Assembly (NCBI GenBank): GCA_037179515.1
Contig: JAXCGZ010005660.1
Coordinates: forward strand, 271,001-335,000
DNA: 64,000 nucleotides
Direction of reading: 5' to 3'
From: Halocaridina rubra
Taxonomy: Eukaryota; Arthropoda; Malacostraca; Decapoda; Atyidae
Positions 1 through 14,406 of the stretch are shown piece after piece. The position numbers and the translations under genes are program-made. The notes beneath the pieces are model-generated. The model worked only from the letters and a program-made list of their open reading frames with translations. It ran no database searches and had not been told where the DNA came from. Position 1 is the stretch's first letter, and every line of letters starts with the position of its first letter.

Positions 1-1726
<1,726 letters not shown>

Positions 1727-1815
<89 letters not shown>

Positions 1816-1863
1816 AAGAAGAAAAGAAATAGAAAAAGAATAATAATAGTAATAAAATAATAG

Positions 1864-1945
<82 letters not shown>

Positions 1946-1963
1946 TAATAATAATAATAATAA
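1727..1963. repeat. Interrupted (AAT)n microsatellite next to the Ser-rich block
   Basis: AAT repeats broken by a purine-rich piece (AAGAAGAAAAG) at about 1815-1840. In the frame of the following Ser-rich block the tract reads as poly-Asn, and that frame stays open back to a TAG at 1830. Equivalent tracts precede the related blocks at 23676-23775 and 33955-34063. Confidence 0.95.
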
Positions 1964-1984
1964 AGGTAAAATCATATTCACTAG

Positions 1985-3197
1985 CTCAAAACTATCTGAT
2001 GGATCAACAGATTTAGGAACATCATTTGGATCTGAATCATCAGAAGCTTCAACTGCAACCGGACGATCAAGTGGTTCTGGATCATCAGATGGAGCAACAG
2101 CTTCAGTAGGATCCACAGGATCTGTATCATCAGATGGCTTAACAGTTTCTGGAGGATCAACTGCATTAGGATCATCAGCTTCAGATGGCTCCACAGAATC
2201 TGAATCTTCTGATGATTCAACGGCTTCTGAAGACTCTACTGGTACAGGATTCTCTGATGGAACAACACCCTCAGGAGGTTCTACTGGTTCTGAAACATCT
2301 GATGATTCAACTGCATCTGGAGGGTCAACTGGATCAGAGGAGTCAACAGCTTCAGGAGGATCAACAGGATCTGGATCAACAGATGACTCAACAGCATCTG
2401 CAGGATCAACTGGAATACAATCATCAGCTTCTGAAGGTTCAACTGCAACAGGATCATCAGCTTCTGAAGGTTCAACTGGAACAGGATCATCAGCTTCTGG
2501 AAGATCCACAGGATTTGATTCATCATATGGATCAATGGCTTCTGAAGGATCCACTAGTACAGGATTCTCTGATGGTTCAACAGTTTCAGGAGGATCTACT
2601 GGCTCTGATTCCACTGATGATTCATCTACTTCAGGAGGTTCAACTGAAGCAGGTATATCAGAGGAATCAACAGCCTCAGGTGGATCCGAGGGGTCTATAT
2701 CATCAGAGGGTTCAACAGCATCTGGAGAATCAACTGATGGATCAATAGCTTCAGGTGGATCAACAGGGTCTGTCTCATCTGAAGTTTCATTGGTATCTGA
2801 AGAATCATCTGTATCAGGGTCATCAGAAGGATCTACAGCATCAGGATCTGAATCTTCAGATGGCTTCTCAAGATCAACTGGATCTGCATCATCTGGTGGC
2901 TCAACAGCATCAGGAGGATCAAGTGAATCAGATTCATCAGATGTATCTACAGGATCTCAATCATCTGAAGGGTCGACAGCATCTGACGAGTCAACAGGAT
3001 CAGAGTCATCAGAGGGATCAACAGGATCTGGATCATCAGGTGGCTCAGCATCAGCAGGGATGACTGGATCAGGGTCATCAGATGGCTCAACGGCACCTGG
3101 AGGATTCGGATCATCAAGTGATTCCACAGCCTCAGGAGCTAGTTCTCAAAGTGCTTCCTCAACTACTACTACCACTGATGGAACAACAAGTACTTAA
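1985..3197 (+). CDS. Ser/Thr/Gly/Asp-rich repeat protein, terminal exon (family copy 1, open)
   Basis: Open frame of about 400 codons made of a degenerate ~15-residue (45-bp) repeat resembling GSTGSGSSDGSTASG. It ends in a Ser/Thr run (SSTTTTTDGTTST) and TAA at 3195-3197. The composition (Ser, Thr, Gly with Asp/Glu; almost no aromatic or basic residues) suggests a heavily O-glycosylated, extracellular, mucin- or glue-like protein; that is inference. No ATG precedes 2535, and the frame runs upstream through poly-Asn to a stop at 1830, so a 5' exon is probably missing. A weak acceptor (TTCACTAG, AG at 1983-1984) could begin the exon. Two paralogues (23805, 34075) share the frame and C-terminus but are broken. 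The antisense frame is also largely open but has a TGA near 2957, so I favour this strand. It could instead be a non-coding minisatellite. Confidence 0.55.
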
Positions 3198-3669
<472 letters not shown>

Positions 3670-3783
3670 CTCCCACATTACAAAGACGGAAATATTTTTA
3701 CATTGCTATGGTTTTATTATATCCCGTATCTTAGAGATAGACTTCAAATACTAAAGCTTTACATCCCAAGTGATTCAAATTAC

Positions 3784-4989
<1,206 letters not shown>

Positions 4990-5156
4990 CCATACTTATA
5001 CAAGGCTGCAATCCCCATTGCAAGGGGTGGCCCAGTAAAAACACATACCTATTCACCAGAAAGTAAATTCAACCAATCTATCTCACAATAGTTCCTTAGG
5101 GATAAAGGTGTACCTTAAATCCCTCCACCACTATATTTCTTGAGTAATCCCCAAAG

Positions 5157-5159
5157 TAA
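5157..5159. other. Empty TAA target site (paralogue of the TIR-element site at 30119)
   Basis: The sequence CCAAAGTAAGTG corresponds to the U2 flanks CACACAGTAA and TAAGTC, which in U2 are separated by 3.1 kb of TIR elements. It shows the pre-insertion state and makes TAA the duplicated target. Confidence 0.65.
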
Positions 5160-5325
5160 GTGGGCACATACATCTTCTGTGGGGTCTGACATCATAGCAA
5201 CCCTAACTGGTCTAAACTGGTCAGAACACTGCTTAGTTACGGGACACTTTCTTTATTCCACATCACCTAATCACACTCGTTTTCATTCATATCTATTTTC
5301 TGAAGTCTCATCTCAGCTCCAGCCT

Positions 5326-5495
5326 CCTGGCTAGAACAGTGGTAACATGCTGGCCTCGCATTCGCGAGGTCGATGGATCGCGCCTCATCCAGGCAAGAGA
5401 GTTTAAGCTGTTTACTGGGGAGGTTACTGCTGTGGTTGGTCACCATAGTGAAAGGTTGGGGCCTGTGACGGCTGGCAACCGCTCTATGGGTCCTC
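5326..5495 (+). mobile_element. tRNA-derived SINE-like element (SINE-1)
   Basis: It begins with a tRNA-like head: an A-box-like GGCTAGAACAGTGGTAAC, then GGCCTCGCATTCGCGAGGTC and a damaged B box (GGTCGATGGATCGC). The body GAGTTTAAGCTGTTTACTGG and CTGCTGTGGTTGG recur at 46977-47117, showing a dispersed family. The 3' boundary is unclear. Confidence 0.55.
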
Positions 5496-6120
5496 CATGA
5501 CCTGTTCCACCCATCTGTGGGTGGAGAATCTGAAAAATCTCAGCTCCACTGACATGCCATGTGCACCTGATGCTCGTTTCAGCCCATCAAGCCACCTAAT
5601 CCTGTCTCAATCTCGGCTATACTCTACTTACTCTTGCTCTCCACACACTTTTAAATTGTTCCTCATTTGTTCTTTCTGCATCCAAACTATGTAAGTAATT
5701 CTAATCTAATGTATGCAACAGCTTTCTTTCAACTTTCATTCCCTATTTAACCTCCTAAGTTTTCATTTTATTCATCCTTAATGAGCCTATGATACTTCTC
5801 AAACATCACTTATCTTTTGTCATTCATTTCTAAATACCTCTTCCTCATAACACTTCATTTCATATAGATATTTCTAAACTCCACTTAACCCCAGCATTCA
5901 ATCCTCTATTAAATGGTAAGTCGATCCCACATTCCAAATGTTCCTCTTTCCTCAAGCATTTCCCATCCACTATAAAATACAAACTATCACCATCAAAATT
6001 TATTAAATATATCGTAAATTTTATATACATTCACACGTAACATCCCTCCCTCACACACCTTTTCAAACTTTTTCACCAACTGCTTTAGTTCTCCTTAGAA
6101 GTATATACAAACCCTGTATT

Positions 6121-6738
6121 ATCTACACTAGAAAGACATTACATTTAAAAGTGGACATTGACTTAAGTCATTAATGACTTCAGCTTACAGCTTAAACCGG
6201 CACAAAAGCAAATAAAGTCTATTCAATAATATTCACAGGGAGAAAAAAAGATAAAATTATTTCACAAGGTATACTGAGTTTGCATAGGTGCAAAATGAAA
6301 CTGTGACAAATACAGTTATTTAAATTCATAACACTTGGGCAAGAAGAAATCGCGATAGCAGACAGCTTTGTAAGAATTTTCTAACGATGTCAAATAATAA
6401 AGTGTGAAAGACAAACAATGGGATGAAAGTGTTCATTATGTTAAATACAAGAAAGAAAGGCAGGAGGATTTTAAACAATTAAAATGACACATTTATAAGG
6501 TTAATTTAATTAATGTCTTCAGTGCATGACAGCAAACATTATCATCAACAGTAAAACATATATTAAGCATCACTGATCAGTAGTTTGAACACTGAACGTT
6601 CATGGAATGATGAATATTAGATCAATATAACATGTTTTGGTGAGTATTCTAAATTACGTCAAAGGATAAACAAAAACTATTATATTTCCATAAAAGATTT
6701 TAAACTTGCCCACGACACAATTAAAGGGGGAAACAACC

Positions 6739-6741
<3 letters not shown>
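6121..6741. other. Intergenic, nothing recognised
   Basis: AT-rich sequence with no sustained reading frame, no repeat copy elsewhere in the window that I recognise, and no RNA gene. Confidence 0.6.

Positions 6742-6829
<88 letters not shown>
6742..6829. repeat. (AT)n microsatellite
   Basis: About 88 bp of AT dinucleotides shortly upstream of CR1-1. It is flanked by GGGGGAAACAACC on the left and CCCCCTTCTAAGG on the right. Confidence 0.97.
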
Positions 6830-6832
<3 letters not shown>

Positions 6833-6894
6833 TCATTCCCCCTTCTAAGGGGGTGGTAGACCGAGACACAAGCATTCACCATGATCCACACAAT

Positions 6895-8733
6895 GAGAGG
6901 GACATCACCAGGAAGGCTAAAGAAAATCCCAAGCTTTTCCACAGCTTTATCAGAGGAAGCCTGAAGGTAAAAGAACAGGTTTTAAGGCTAAAGAGAGCGG
7001 ATGGAAGCATCACTGAGACGGATGAAGAGATCTGCAAAGAATTGAACAAGGAGTTTCAGTCAGTATTTACAGTAGAAAATACCCCACCCCCTCAGATTGC
7101 AGTGATAGAAGCTCAAGGGCCGGTATTAGAGAACATCAACCTTACAGCCACAGAGGTATGCAAAGCGCTGATGGATTTAGATGTTCATAAAGCTACAGGT
7201 CCTAATGACATATCCCCTCATGTGCTTAAAAAATGCGCAAACACAATATCAGTGGCACTAAGTATCATATTTAAGGAGTCACTGGAGTCGGGGGAGATTC
7301 CAAGATGCTGGAAACAAGCAAATGTGATACCTATCTTCAAAAAGGGAAGGAGGGGTACGGCTCTGAACTATAGACCAGTTTCCTTGACCAGCATAGTTTG
7401 CAAAGTTATGGAGAAACTACTAAGGAAACATATCTCTCTTCACTTGGAATCCTTCAACTTTTTGTCAGTGAGGCAACATGGCTTCAGAGAAGGTAGATCA
7501 ACAGTAACAAACTTATTAGAATTTTATGATGAGGTAAGCCAAATCTTACAGGAAAGAGAGGGCTGGGCAGACTGCATATTCCTAGACTTCCAGAAAGCGT
7601 TTGACACTGTTCCACAAGGGAGACTTATTAGGAAGCTGCAATCAATGGCTAGAATAGGTGGGAATGTTTTGGAATGGATAAAAACTTACTTAGAAGGAAG
7701 GGAACAGAGGGTTAGAGTAAGACACTCAGTGTCTGAATGGAGAAGAGTTAGTAGTGGAGTTCCACAGGGTTCAGTTTTAGGGCCACTTTTTGTTCCTTGT
7801 ATATGTAAATGACCTACCAGAGTCTGTAAATTCATTCATGAATATGTTTGCAGATGATGCAAAGATTGTGAAGAAAGCAAAAAACGAGAACAATGGTAGA
7901 GAACTTCAGGAGGATCTAAATAATCTGCATGAGTGGTCAGAAAAGTGGCTAATGAAATTCAATACTTCAAAATGTAAGGTAATGAGAATGGGTACAAGTG
8001 CAAGAAGGCCCAAGCTTGATTACTCGGTGGCTGGAGTACAACTTTAAGAGACAGAAAATGAGAGAGATCTAGGAGTAAACATACTGGCAGATTTGTCTCC
8101 AGAAATACATATAAATGGCATAGTAAGGGCAGCATATGCATTCTTATCAAATGTAAGGGTAGCCTTCAGGCACATGGACAAGGAAATGTTCAGAAATATT
8201 TATGTAACCTATGTGTGGCCAAAACACGAATATGCAGCCCCCTTTTGGAATCCGCACTTGAAAAAGCACATAGCTAAGCTTGAAAAAGTTCAAAGACATG
8301 CCACGAAACTGGTGCCAGAAATACGCAATCTCAGTTATGATGAGAGGCTGAGGGAATTAGACTTACCATCACTCGAAGCTAGAAGAGTGAGGGGGAATAT
8401 GGTGACAGTCTTTAAATTCCTTCATGGTTATGATAGAGTGGATAGGGATCGATATTTTGATATGGCTGGCTCTAGAACTAGAGGTCATAGTTTGAAGCTT
8501 CGTAAGAAAACTTCTTTGCAGGATGTAGGGAAATACTTTTTCAGTGTAAGAGTAGTTGATAATTGGAATTCGCTAAGCGAGGAGGTAGTTAATGCTATCT
8601 CAATCCATAGTTTTAAGGACAGGTATGATAAGTATCACTAAGTATAAAATGGAACCGATCAGGAGACGGGAAGATACGAGCTTTGGGCTCTTTCCCGTAA
8701 ACACAATTAGGTAATCACAATTAGATAATCACA
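6895..8733 (+). mobile_element. CR1-like LINE copy CR1-1, 5'-truncated, ORF2 reverse transcriptase
   Basis: Encodes the linker, RT and C-terminal part of a CR1-clade ORF2 (target-primed reverse transcription), from about 6895 to a natural stop at 8641. Visible blocks: YRPVSLTS, GFREGRSTVTNLLEF, IFLDFQKAFDTVP, SSGVPQGSVLGP, the catalytic FADDAKIV (about 7848) and the C-terminal RHATKLVPEIRNLSYDERLR typical of CR1. The endonuclease is missing. An extra T near 7787 shifts the frame just after the PQGSVLGP block, and a CAA-to-TAA change falls at about 8046. The 3' end carries a stem-loop (ACGGGAA...TTCCCGT) and two tail units, ACAATTAGGTAATC. It abuts the 3' end of LINE-M tail to tail. Confidence 0.9.
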
Positions 8734-9747
8734 ACTCAACCACTCCTCTCAGCTCCTTGGGGATAAAGGGTTGCCACGTCTCCCCCCCATCCACTCTGCA
8801 TCGATCACCCACAAGGTAGGCGGGCAAAGATATTCTACAATAAAGCCTGACAGACGCAGCTGGATTACCCACATCGCTTCATCACAGGGCATATCCCCTC
8901 TCACCCGTTCACCACAGTTCACTGAACTAGCAGGTGCGAGAAATCCCTTGGACTGCATCACATATGGACAATCTTCCTCCACTCATTCCTATCTCTTGAA
9001 TGCACTCCTCCCTGTTCCACTGACATTCCACGTGTATTCAGTGCTCTTTTCACGCCATCCATCCATCTCATTCTAGGTTTCCCTCTTGACCTAACTCCAA
9101 TTATTTCTGCACTCCACACTCACTCCACTATTCGTTCATCACTCATCATTTCCATGTGTCCAAACCATCTAAACACTCTCTGATTTAATCTATCATACAG
9201 CTTCATTCCAACACCCGTTCTCTGCCTGACATCCTCATGTCTTACTCTATCTATTTTAGATACACCAATGATACCTCTCAAACATCTCATCTCTTAAGAC
9301 ATTCAACTTCTTCCTTTTATCCTCTCTTCCATTCCAAGTCTGCTCTATACAATGCTCTCAGCACAATCACACTTTCATATATCCTTCTCTTCAACATACC
9401 AAGACATTTGCTTGCTTCCTTAACTCTGAGAGTTACCTCTATATCCACTTGTCCACTTCTTGATACATGCGATCTCAGATACTTAAAACTCTCAACTTCT
9501 TCAAGCAACTTTCCATTCACTTCTACATTCAATCTGCCAACATTAACATTCCTCGTGCATCTCATGACTTTACTTTTACCAATATTCATCCACAACTTCC
9601 TTCTTTCACACACACTAATAAACTCAGTCACCAAATAATTCAATTAACTTTCAGTATCAGCCATCAGTACAGTATTTCACCAACCTTCCATCCTCATTAA
9701 AACTTCCAATCCTCTGTCAAATACCCTTTCATTTACTTCCCTCATGA
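8734..9747 (-). mobile_element. LINE-M, 3' part (RT C-terminus and 3' UTR)
   Basis: The minus strand continues LINE-M after the LINE-N insertion. The frame 9317-9643 reads FISVCERRKLWMNIGKSKVM...VESFKYLRSHV...YESVIVLRALYRADLEW, the thumb region of an RTE/L1-like non-LTR RT (usual form: NVGKSKVM, FKYLGS). The FADD block itself is degraded near 9690. Below 9317 are decayed C-terminal and 3' UTR sequences. The join with the 5' part is at the codons around MDGV/MREV. Confidence 0.8.
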
Positions 9748-10062
9748 TTTTTTTTTGTTTTTGTTTTTTTTTGACTGGCACTGTTTACAAGTTGAGAGCT
9801 CTCCAATATTTAGAAATAAACAAGAGACCGTGACCTGCTACGGACATTAAATCACCCAAGCAAGGTATCTAAGACCACAGTGACTCTCTAGAAGGATTTG
9901 CATGAGTTGTGAGTAGTGCTGAACTTGGATTTTTTGAAGTGAAATATTTGAAATATTTTAATCCCTACTCTACATTCCCTCTTGACCCGTTGGCTGATTT
10001 CTGTGCATGCGCACTGGTGTTGTGACGTCACTGAGCTTTCACCGTGGCTCTGCTTAACAACA

Positions 10063-10948
10063 ATGGATTCAGCTGTTATTACCAAACTATTGGAAAGAAA
10101 ATGCATATAAGAATGCTACGGAGGTAATGGTGAAACAGCTTAGTGACAGGATAAAGTCACTCGAATCCACAGTTTCCGACCTTACGACAAGCCTGGAGTT
10201 CAGCCAAAGAGAAATTGATGACCTCAAATCGACTATTAAAATTCATGAGAAAGAAAAGAGTAACTACAAAGAAATAATCGATAATCTATCTCAACAAATA
10301 AATTCTGCAAATCAACAAGTAACCAGCTTAGAAGAACGCTTGAATTACCAAGAAGATTATTCCAGAAGAAAGAACATCCGATTAAGAGGTGTAGAGGAGC
10401 GACGCAATGGGGAGACCTGGGAGCAAACAACGACGATGGTGTCAGCCCTGCTAGCTGATAAACTACAATTGGAAAGCATGACGTTGAAGAGGGCTCACAG
10501 GGTGGGACCACTTCGTGATGACAAACCTCGCCCCATTGTGGTTCGTTTCTCCCGCTTCTGTGACAGAGAGACTGTCATGCATAATGCCAAAAAGTTGCAA
10601 GGCACCAAGATCTACCTTAATGATGACCTGTGTGCTGCATCATAGGCAACAAAATCTGCACAGATGCCACAACTAAAAAAGGCTAGATCAGAAGGGAAAA
10701 TAGCCTACTTTAGGCATACTAAGCTCATCGTGAAGGAACGATACAACACCGAGAGAGCAACCGGGCATCATCTTTCCCAGATTTCATCGGCTTCAGGCAG
10801 CATTCAGCCTGAAGCTCCTGTGACAAGTGTGGCTATTGCAGTGTGTGGCGCGGTTGAGGAGATGACCAGGATCGGTGGTGCAGGGGTGGGGGGCACGGGA
10901 TTGGGGGCGGGAGAGCGATATGCCATCACCCGCACCCCCTCCTGCTGA
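10063..10948 (+). pseudogene. LINE-N ORF1 (coiled-coil nucleic-acid-binding protein), disrupted
   Basis: ORF1 proteins of LINEs coat the element RNA. The first ATG is at 10063 (MDSAVITKLLE). One frameshift near 10100 is needed to reach the main frame from 10127. The N-terminal ~80 residues are heptad-rich (LSDRIKSLESTVSDLTTSLE), a coiled coil. Next come RRKNIRLRGVEE, LKRAHRVG, PRPIVVRFSRFCDRETVM and GTKIYLNDDL, a pattern typical of RRM/C-terminal-domain ORF1 proteins of CR1/L2-type elements. A TAG at 10643-10645 interrupts the frame, which continues in phase to 10945. There is no zinc knuckle. Confidence 0.75.
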
Positions 10949-11085
10949 GTCACCCGCCACGGGTGCTATAAAACACTCTCACCCAAAGCCCATAAACGGC
11001 CGGAAGAACCCGGCAAGATTTGGAAGAAATAAGTGGTAACTTGTAAGTCAGTAAATGTAAAAGTAGTGTAATTTATTTCTTCATC

Positions 11086-14000
11086 ATGGCTGTAAATAGA
11101 TACCTTCCATACTATTCCATTAGTGACGATGAACTTATAAGGCTAACAACCAACGACAAAGTACTTCCAAATTACTTATGTATCAATGAGCTTGATAAGA
11201 TGATATTTAACCCACTTGATCTTGGAAATGAAATAGATTTGTTTTTGAATAATATGAGAAATGCAATCAACACTTTTTCAATTTATATATACTTAAATGA
11301 ACTTTATTCAAAGTTAAATAAATCTAACGCATTTTTGGTTTTGTGCATGAGCATCAGAAGTCTTGCAAATAATCTTCAAATATTTGTTGATCAATGTTTA
11401 ACAGAAAATAATATATGTAATATAATGGTTTTTTCGGAGACTAGGCTGGATAATGATATTGAATCATTGTATAATATAACAGGTTATAAATATGTACACT
11501 CAGAACAGAGACAGGAAAGGTGGAGGTGTATGTATGTATGTAGCAAATAAGTATAGCTCGAGTGTTATAAAGGAGTGCAGTATGATGGAATGATTCATTG
11601 AATGTGTTAGTGTGCAGGTACATAACGGTAAGAAAGATTGCTTCTTCGCATCTGTATATAGACCACCAAAGGGGAACATGCCTGAATTCCTTGGAGCTTT
11701 ACTGAAAGTATTTGATTTTGCAGAAAGAAAAAAGTACGAAACTATTTATTTATTCGGTGATTGGAACTTAGATTTGTTTAAAACAAATGATTAAAGAGTA
11801 ACTGATTTTATAAACATAATGTATTCACATGGCTGCTTTCCACTAATCACTAAACCTACGAGAGTAACTGAAAATAGTGCATCTCTAATCGATCATATCT
11901 GGGCCACAAATCTTGAAAACAACATAAGCAATTACATAGTGTACACCGACATAACAGATCATTTCGCAGTATACTCCCAGTTTAAAAAAGAAGATCATAA
12001 GTTTGATGTATATGTAGAAAAAAGACATTACTCTGATGATAACATAGCTAAATTTACTAGAGATATATCACATGAAAAATGGCAACATATCATAGACCTA
12101 AATAACGCAAATAAAGCTTTTAATAAATTTCACCGTACATTTAGAGATAAATTTCTAGACTGCTTTCCTCTAAGAAAATTGACTGTAAATAATAAAAACA
12201 ACAGATGCTCACATATAACTGCAGGATTAAAAAATAGTATCAAAGAAAAACACCGATTAGAAAGGCTTGCATCAAAATGGCCTTTGTCTTTTGGAACCAG
12301 ATATAAAGCTTACAGAAACAAATTAGTAACACTACTTCGAGCTGCAAAAAATGGATACTTTCAGGATAAGCTTAAGAAGGAACAAGGAGACAGCAAGTCC
12401 ACCTGGAATACAATAAACAGCCTAATGGGACGAAAACAGATTAATCATTCAAAGGAAATCAAATTAAAAAATGATAATGACCACACTGCTAATATCTTTA
12501 ATGATAATTTCATAAATATAGCACAATCAACACAGGAACAACAAAATGTGCAACAAAACTCACACCGCCAGTTTTTTAATCATCCACCAGACTTTTCGTA
12601 TTGCTTGTATCCTGTAACAAGGAAGTCACTAAATATATAAAAACCTTAAAACCAAATACAGCGTCGGGATGTGATGAAATTCCATCAAAACTACTCCAAG
12701 TCACGGCCCATTACATTGGCACCCCACTTACCCATATAATCAATCTATGTTTTCAGCAAGTATGTTTTCCAGACAAACTAAAAAGTGCTAAAGTAATACC
12801 TATAGTTAAGTCAGGCAATGAAGATGATGAAAGTAACTATAGACCTATATAAATCTTACCGTCCTTAAGTAAAGTGTTTGAAAAAGCAATTGTTCACAGA
12901 CTTAAAGAATTCCTTGAAACGTTCAACCTATTATCTGAAAATCAATATGGATTAAGTAATAATAAGACCACTGAAAAAGCAATAATGAACTTTACAAGTG
13001 ATGTTTATCAAAATTTAGAAAATAAAAACTTTGTTGCAGGGGTTTTCCTAGACTTGTCCAAAGCATTTGACTCATTAGACCATGATATACTAATAAAAAA
13101 CTAAATTGTGTGGGTATTAGGGGAACACCATTACATTTATTTAAGAGCTACTTGAAAAATAGAAAACAAGCCGTATATTGTAATGGGAAAGCATCTTTGT
13201 TGCAAACTATTGAGAGGGGAGTACCAAAGAGATCAATACTGGGCCCACTGTTATTTTTAGTTTATATAAATGATATTTCCAATGCCAGTAATAAATTCAA
13301 ATATATTCTTTATGCAGATGACACCAACCTTCTCTTGCATGATAATAACCTTGACCTCCTGCAGTCTGTTTTAAATAGTGAACTAGAAAAAAATTAACAA
13401 CTGGGTCTCTATTAATAAATAAAAGCTAAATGTTTCCAAAACTTACTATATCTTATTTCAAAATAGATCTGTAGTACACAATATTGGTCAGGTTAATATG
13501 AATGGGTATGAAGTTAAAAGAGTTGCTTGTAAGAAATTTTTGGGATTAATTATTGATGAAAATTTAAGTTGGAAATATCATATACAATCTGTCAGCTCAA
13601 AACTGTCCAAGACGTGTGGAATTTTGTATAAAGTTCGCCATAACTAACAAATGATGCCTTAAAAAGCATATACTATTCCCTGTGTTATCCTCATATTACA
13701 TACTGTTTGTCCATCTGGGGTTGTACTTGGTCGTCAATTGTAAGGGATGTATTTGTAACTCAGAGAAAACCGATCAGAACTATTACATATAGTGGAAAAC
13801 ACGACTCAACTTTCTCTTTATTCAAGGAGCTAAACTTGCTTAAATTTAATTATTTGATACAATATTTTTGTCTTATTATTATACATAGTGATGTTAATGA
13901 TAACAATCATAATAGAAAATTATTTAGATTTATTCAACACAACCATGGAAACAGAGGTAACAATATAAATTTGATATTTCCACAGCCGACAACAACCTTG

Positions 14001-14144
14001 TACAAATTTTTTATTTTCTGTTTTGGCCCAAAATGTTGGAATGCATTACCAGAAGATTTAAAAACAATAACTGGCATAACTTTATTTAAAAAGAAATTCA
14101 AACAGCATTTATCTACTAGGCAAAATCAAGCAGCTGTTGAATAA
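11086..14144 (+). pseudogene. LINE-N ORF2 (APE endonuclease and reverse transcriptase), disrupted
   Basis: Starts at ATG 11086. Endonuclease motifs in order: NAFLVLCMSIRSL, FSETRLD (about 11435), VYRPPKG, LFGDWNLDLF (about 11755), SASLIDHIW and TDITDHFAVY. RT motifs: TASGCDEIPSKLL, SNYRPI, VFLDLSKAFDSLDH (about 13045), ERGVPKRSILGPLLFL (normal PQGS is KRS here) and the catalytic ILYADDTNLLL (about 13310). The C-terminus has YCLSIWG, then FGPKCWNALPEDLK. Frameshifts or stops fall near 11520, 11590, 11795, 12640, 12850, 13104, 13397 and 13645, so the copy is dead. Confidence 0.8.
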
Positions 14145-14406
14145 TAATTAATACAGTATTGGTATATCATTAAGTCCAGGTTAAGGTCAGGCTACTGTTT
14201 TGTTTTATTACAAGATAAGTATGAGATTGCTATATTGGAGCTTTTGTTAACTATTGCCGTCATACTTTAAATTATGTGAAATGTATATTAAACTGCCTTC
14301 CAAGGAGCTCTTGCTCAGCAGGCTAGTGCCTCTGAATATAAAGTACATATTTATTCCTGTATAAATACTGAATATTTGGCAATTAAATCTATTACTATGA
14401 CTATGA

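Larger units (their letters stand above)
4990..6120 (-). mobile_element. Degraded LINE-M remnant (3' portion)
   Basis: On the minus strand this resembles the 3' half of the better preserved LINE at 8734-16080. Shared landmarks include CTCCTTAGGGATA (cf. CTCCTTGGGGATA), CAGCTCCACTGACAT (cf. TTCCACTGACATTCC) and ATGATACTTCTCAAACATC (cf. ATGATACCTCTCAAACATC). No reading frame survives. A SINE-like segment interrupts it at about 5326-5495. The same family remnant borders the TIR elements in U2 (29959-30118 and 33239-33489), so the insertion predates the segmental duplication. Confidence 0.6.
9748..14406 (+). mobile_element. LINE-N, near full-length two-ORF non-LTR element nested in LINE-M
   Basis: A plus-strand element interrupting the RT of LINE-M. 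The flanking LINE-M sequence on each side joins in frame, and CTCATGA (9741-9747) and CTATGA (14401-14406) suggest a short target duplication. It has a T-rich 5' leader, ORF1 (10063-10948), ORF2 (11086-14144) and a 3' end of short tandem ACTATG units rather than poly-A. Tandem-repeat 3' ends are known from CR1/L2-type LINEs. I place it in the CR1/Jockey superfamily without assigning a clade. Confidence 0.8.

Noticed and set aside
5326..5400. tRNA gene on the plus strand
   Set aside because: The B box is damaged, there is no complete cloverleaf, and the body recurs at 46977 as a SINE.
9417..9700. Plus-strand frames over LINE-M and many antisense frames over CR1 (for example 37484-37675, 39530-39721, 50866-51087)
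   Set aside because: They are shadows of the LINE reading frames on the other strand; their repetition reflects the element copies.
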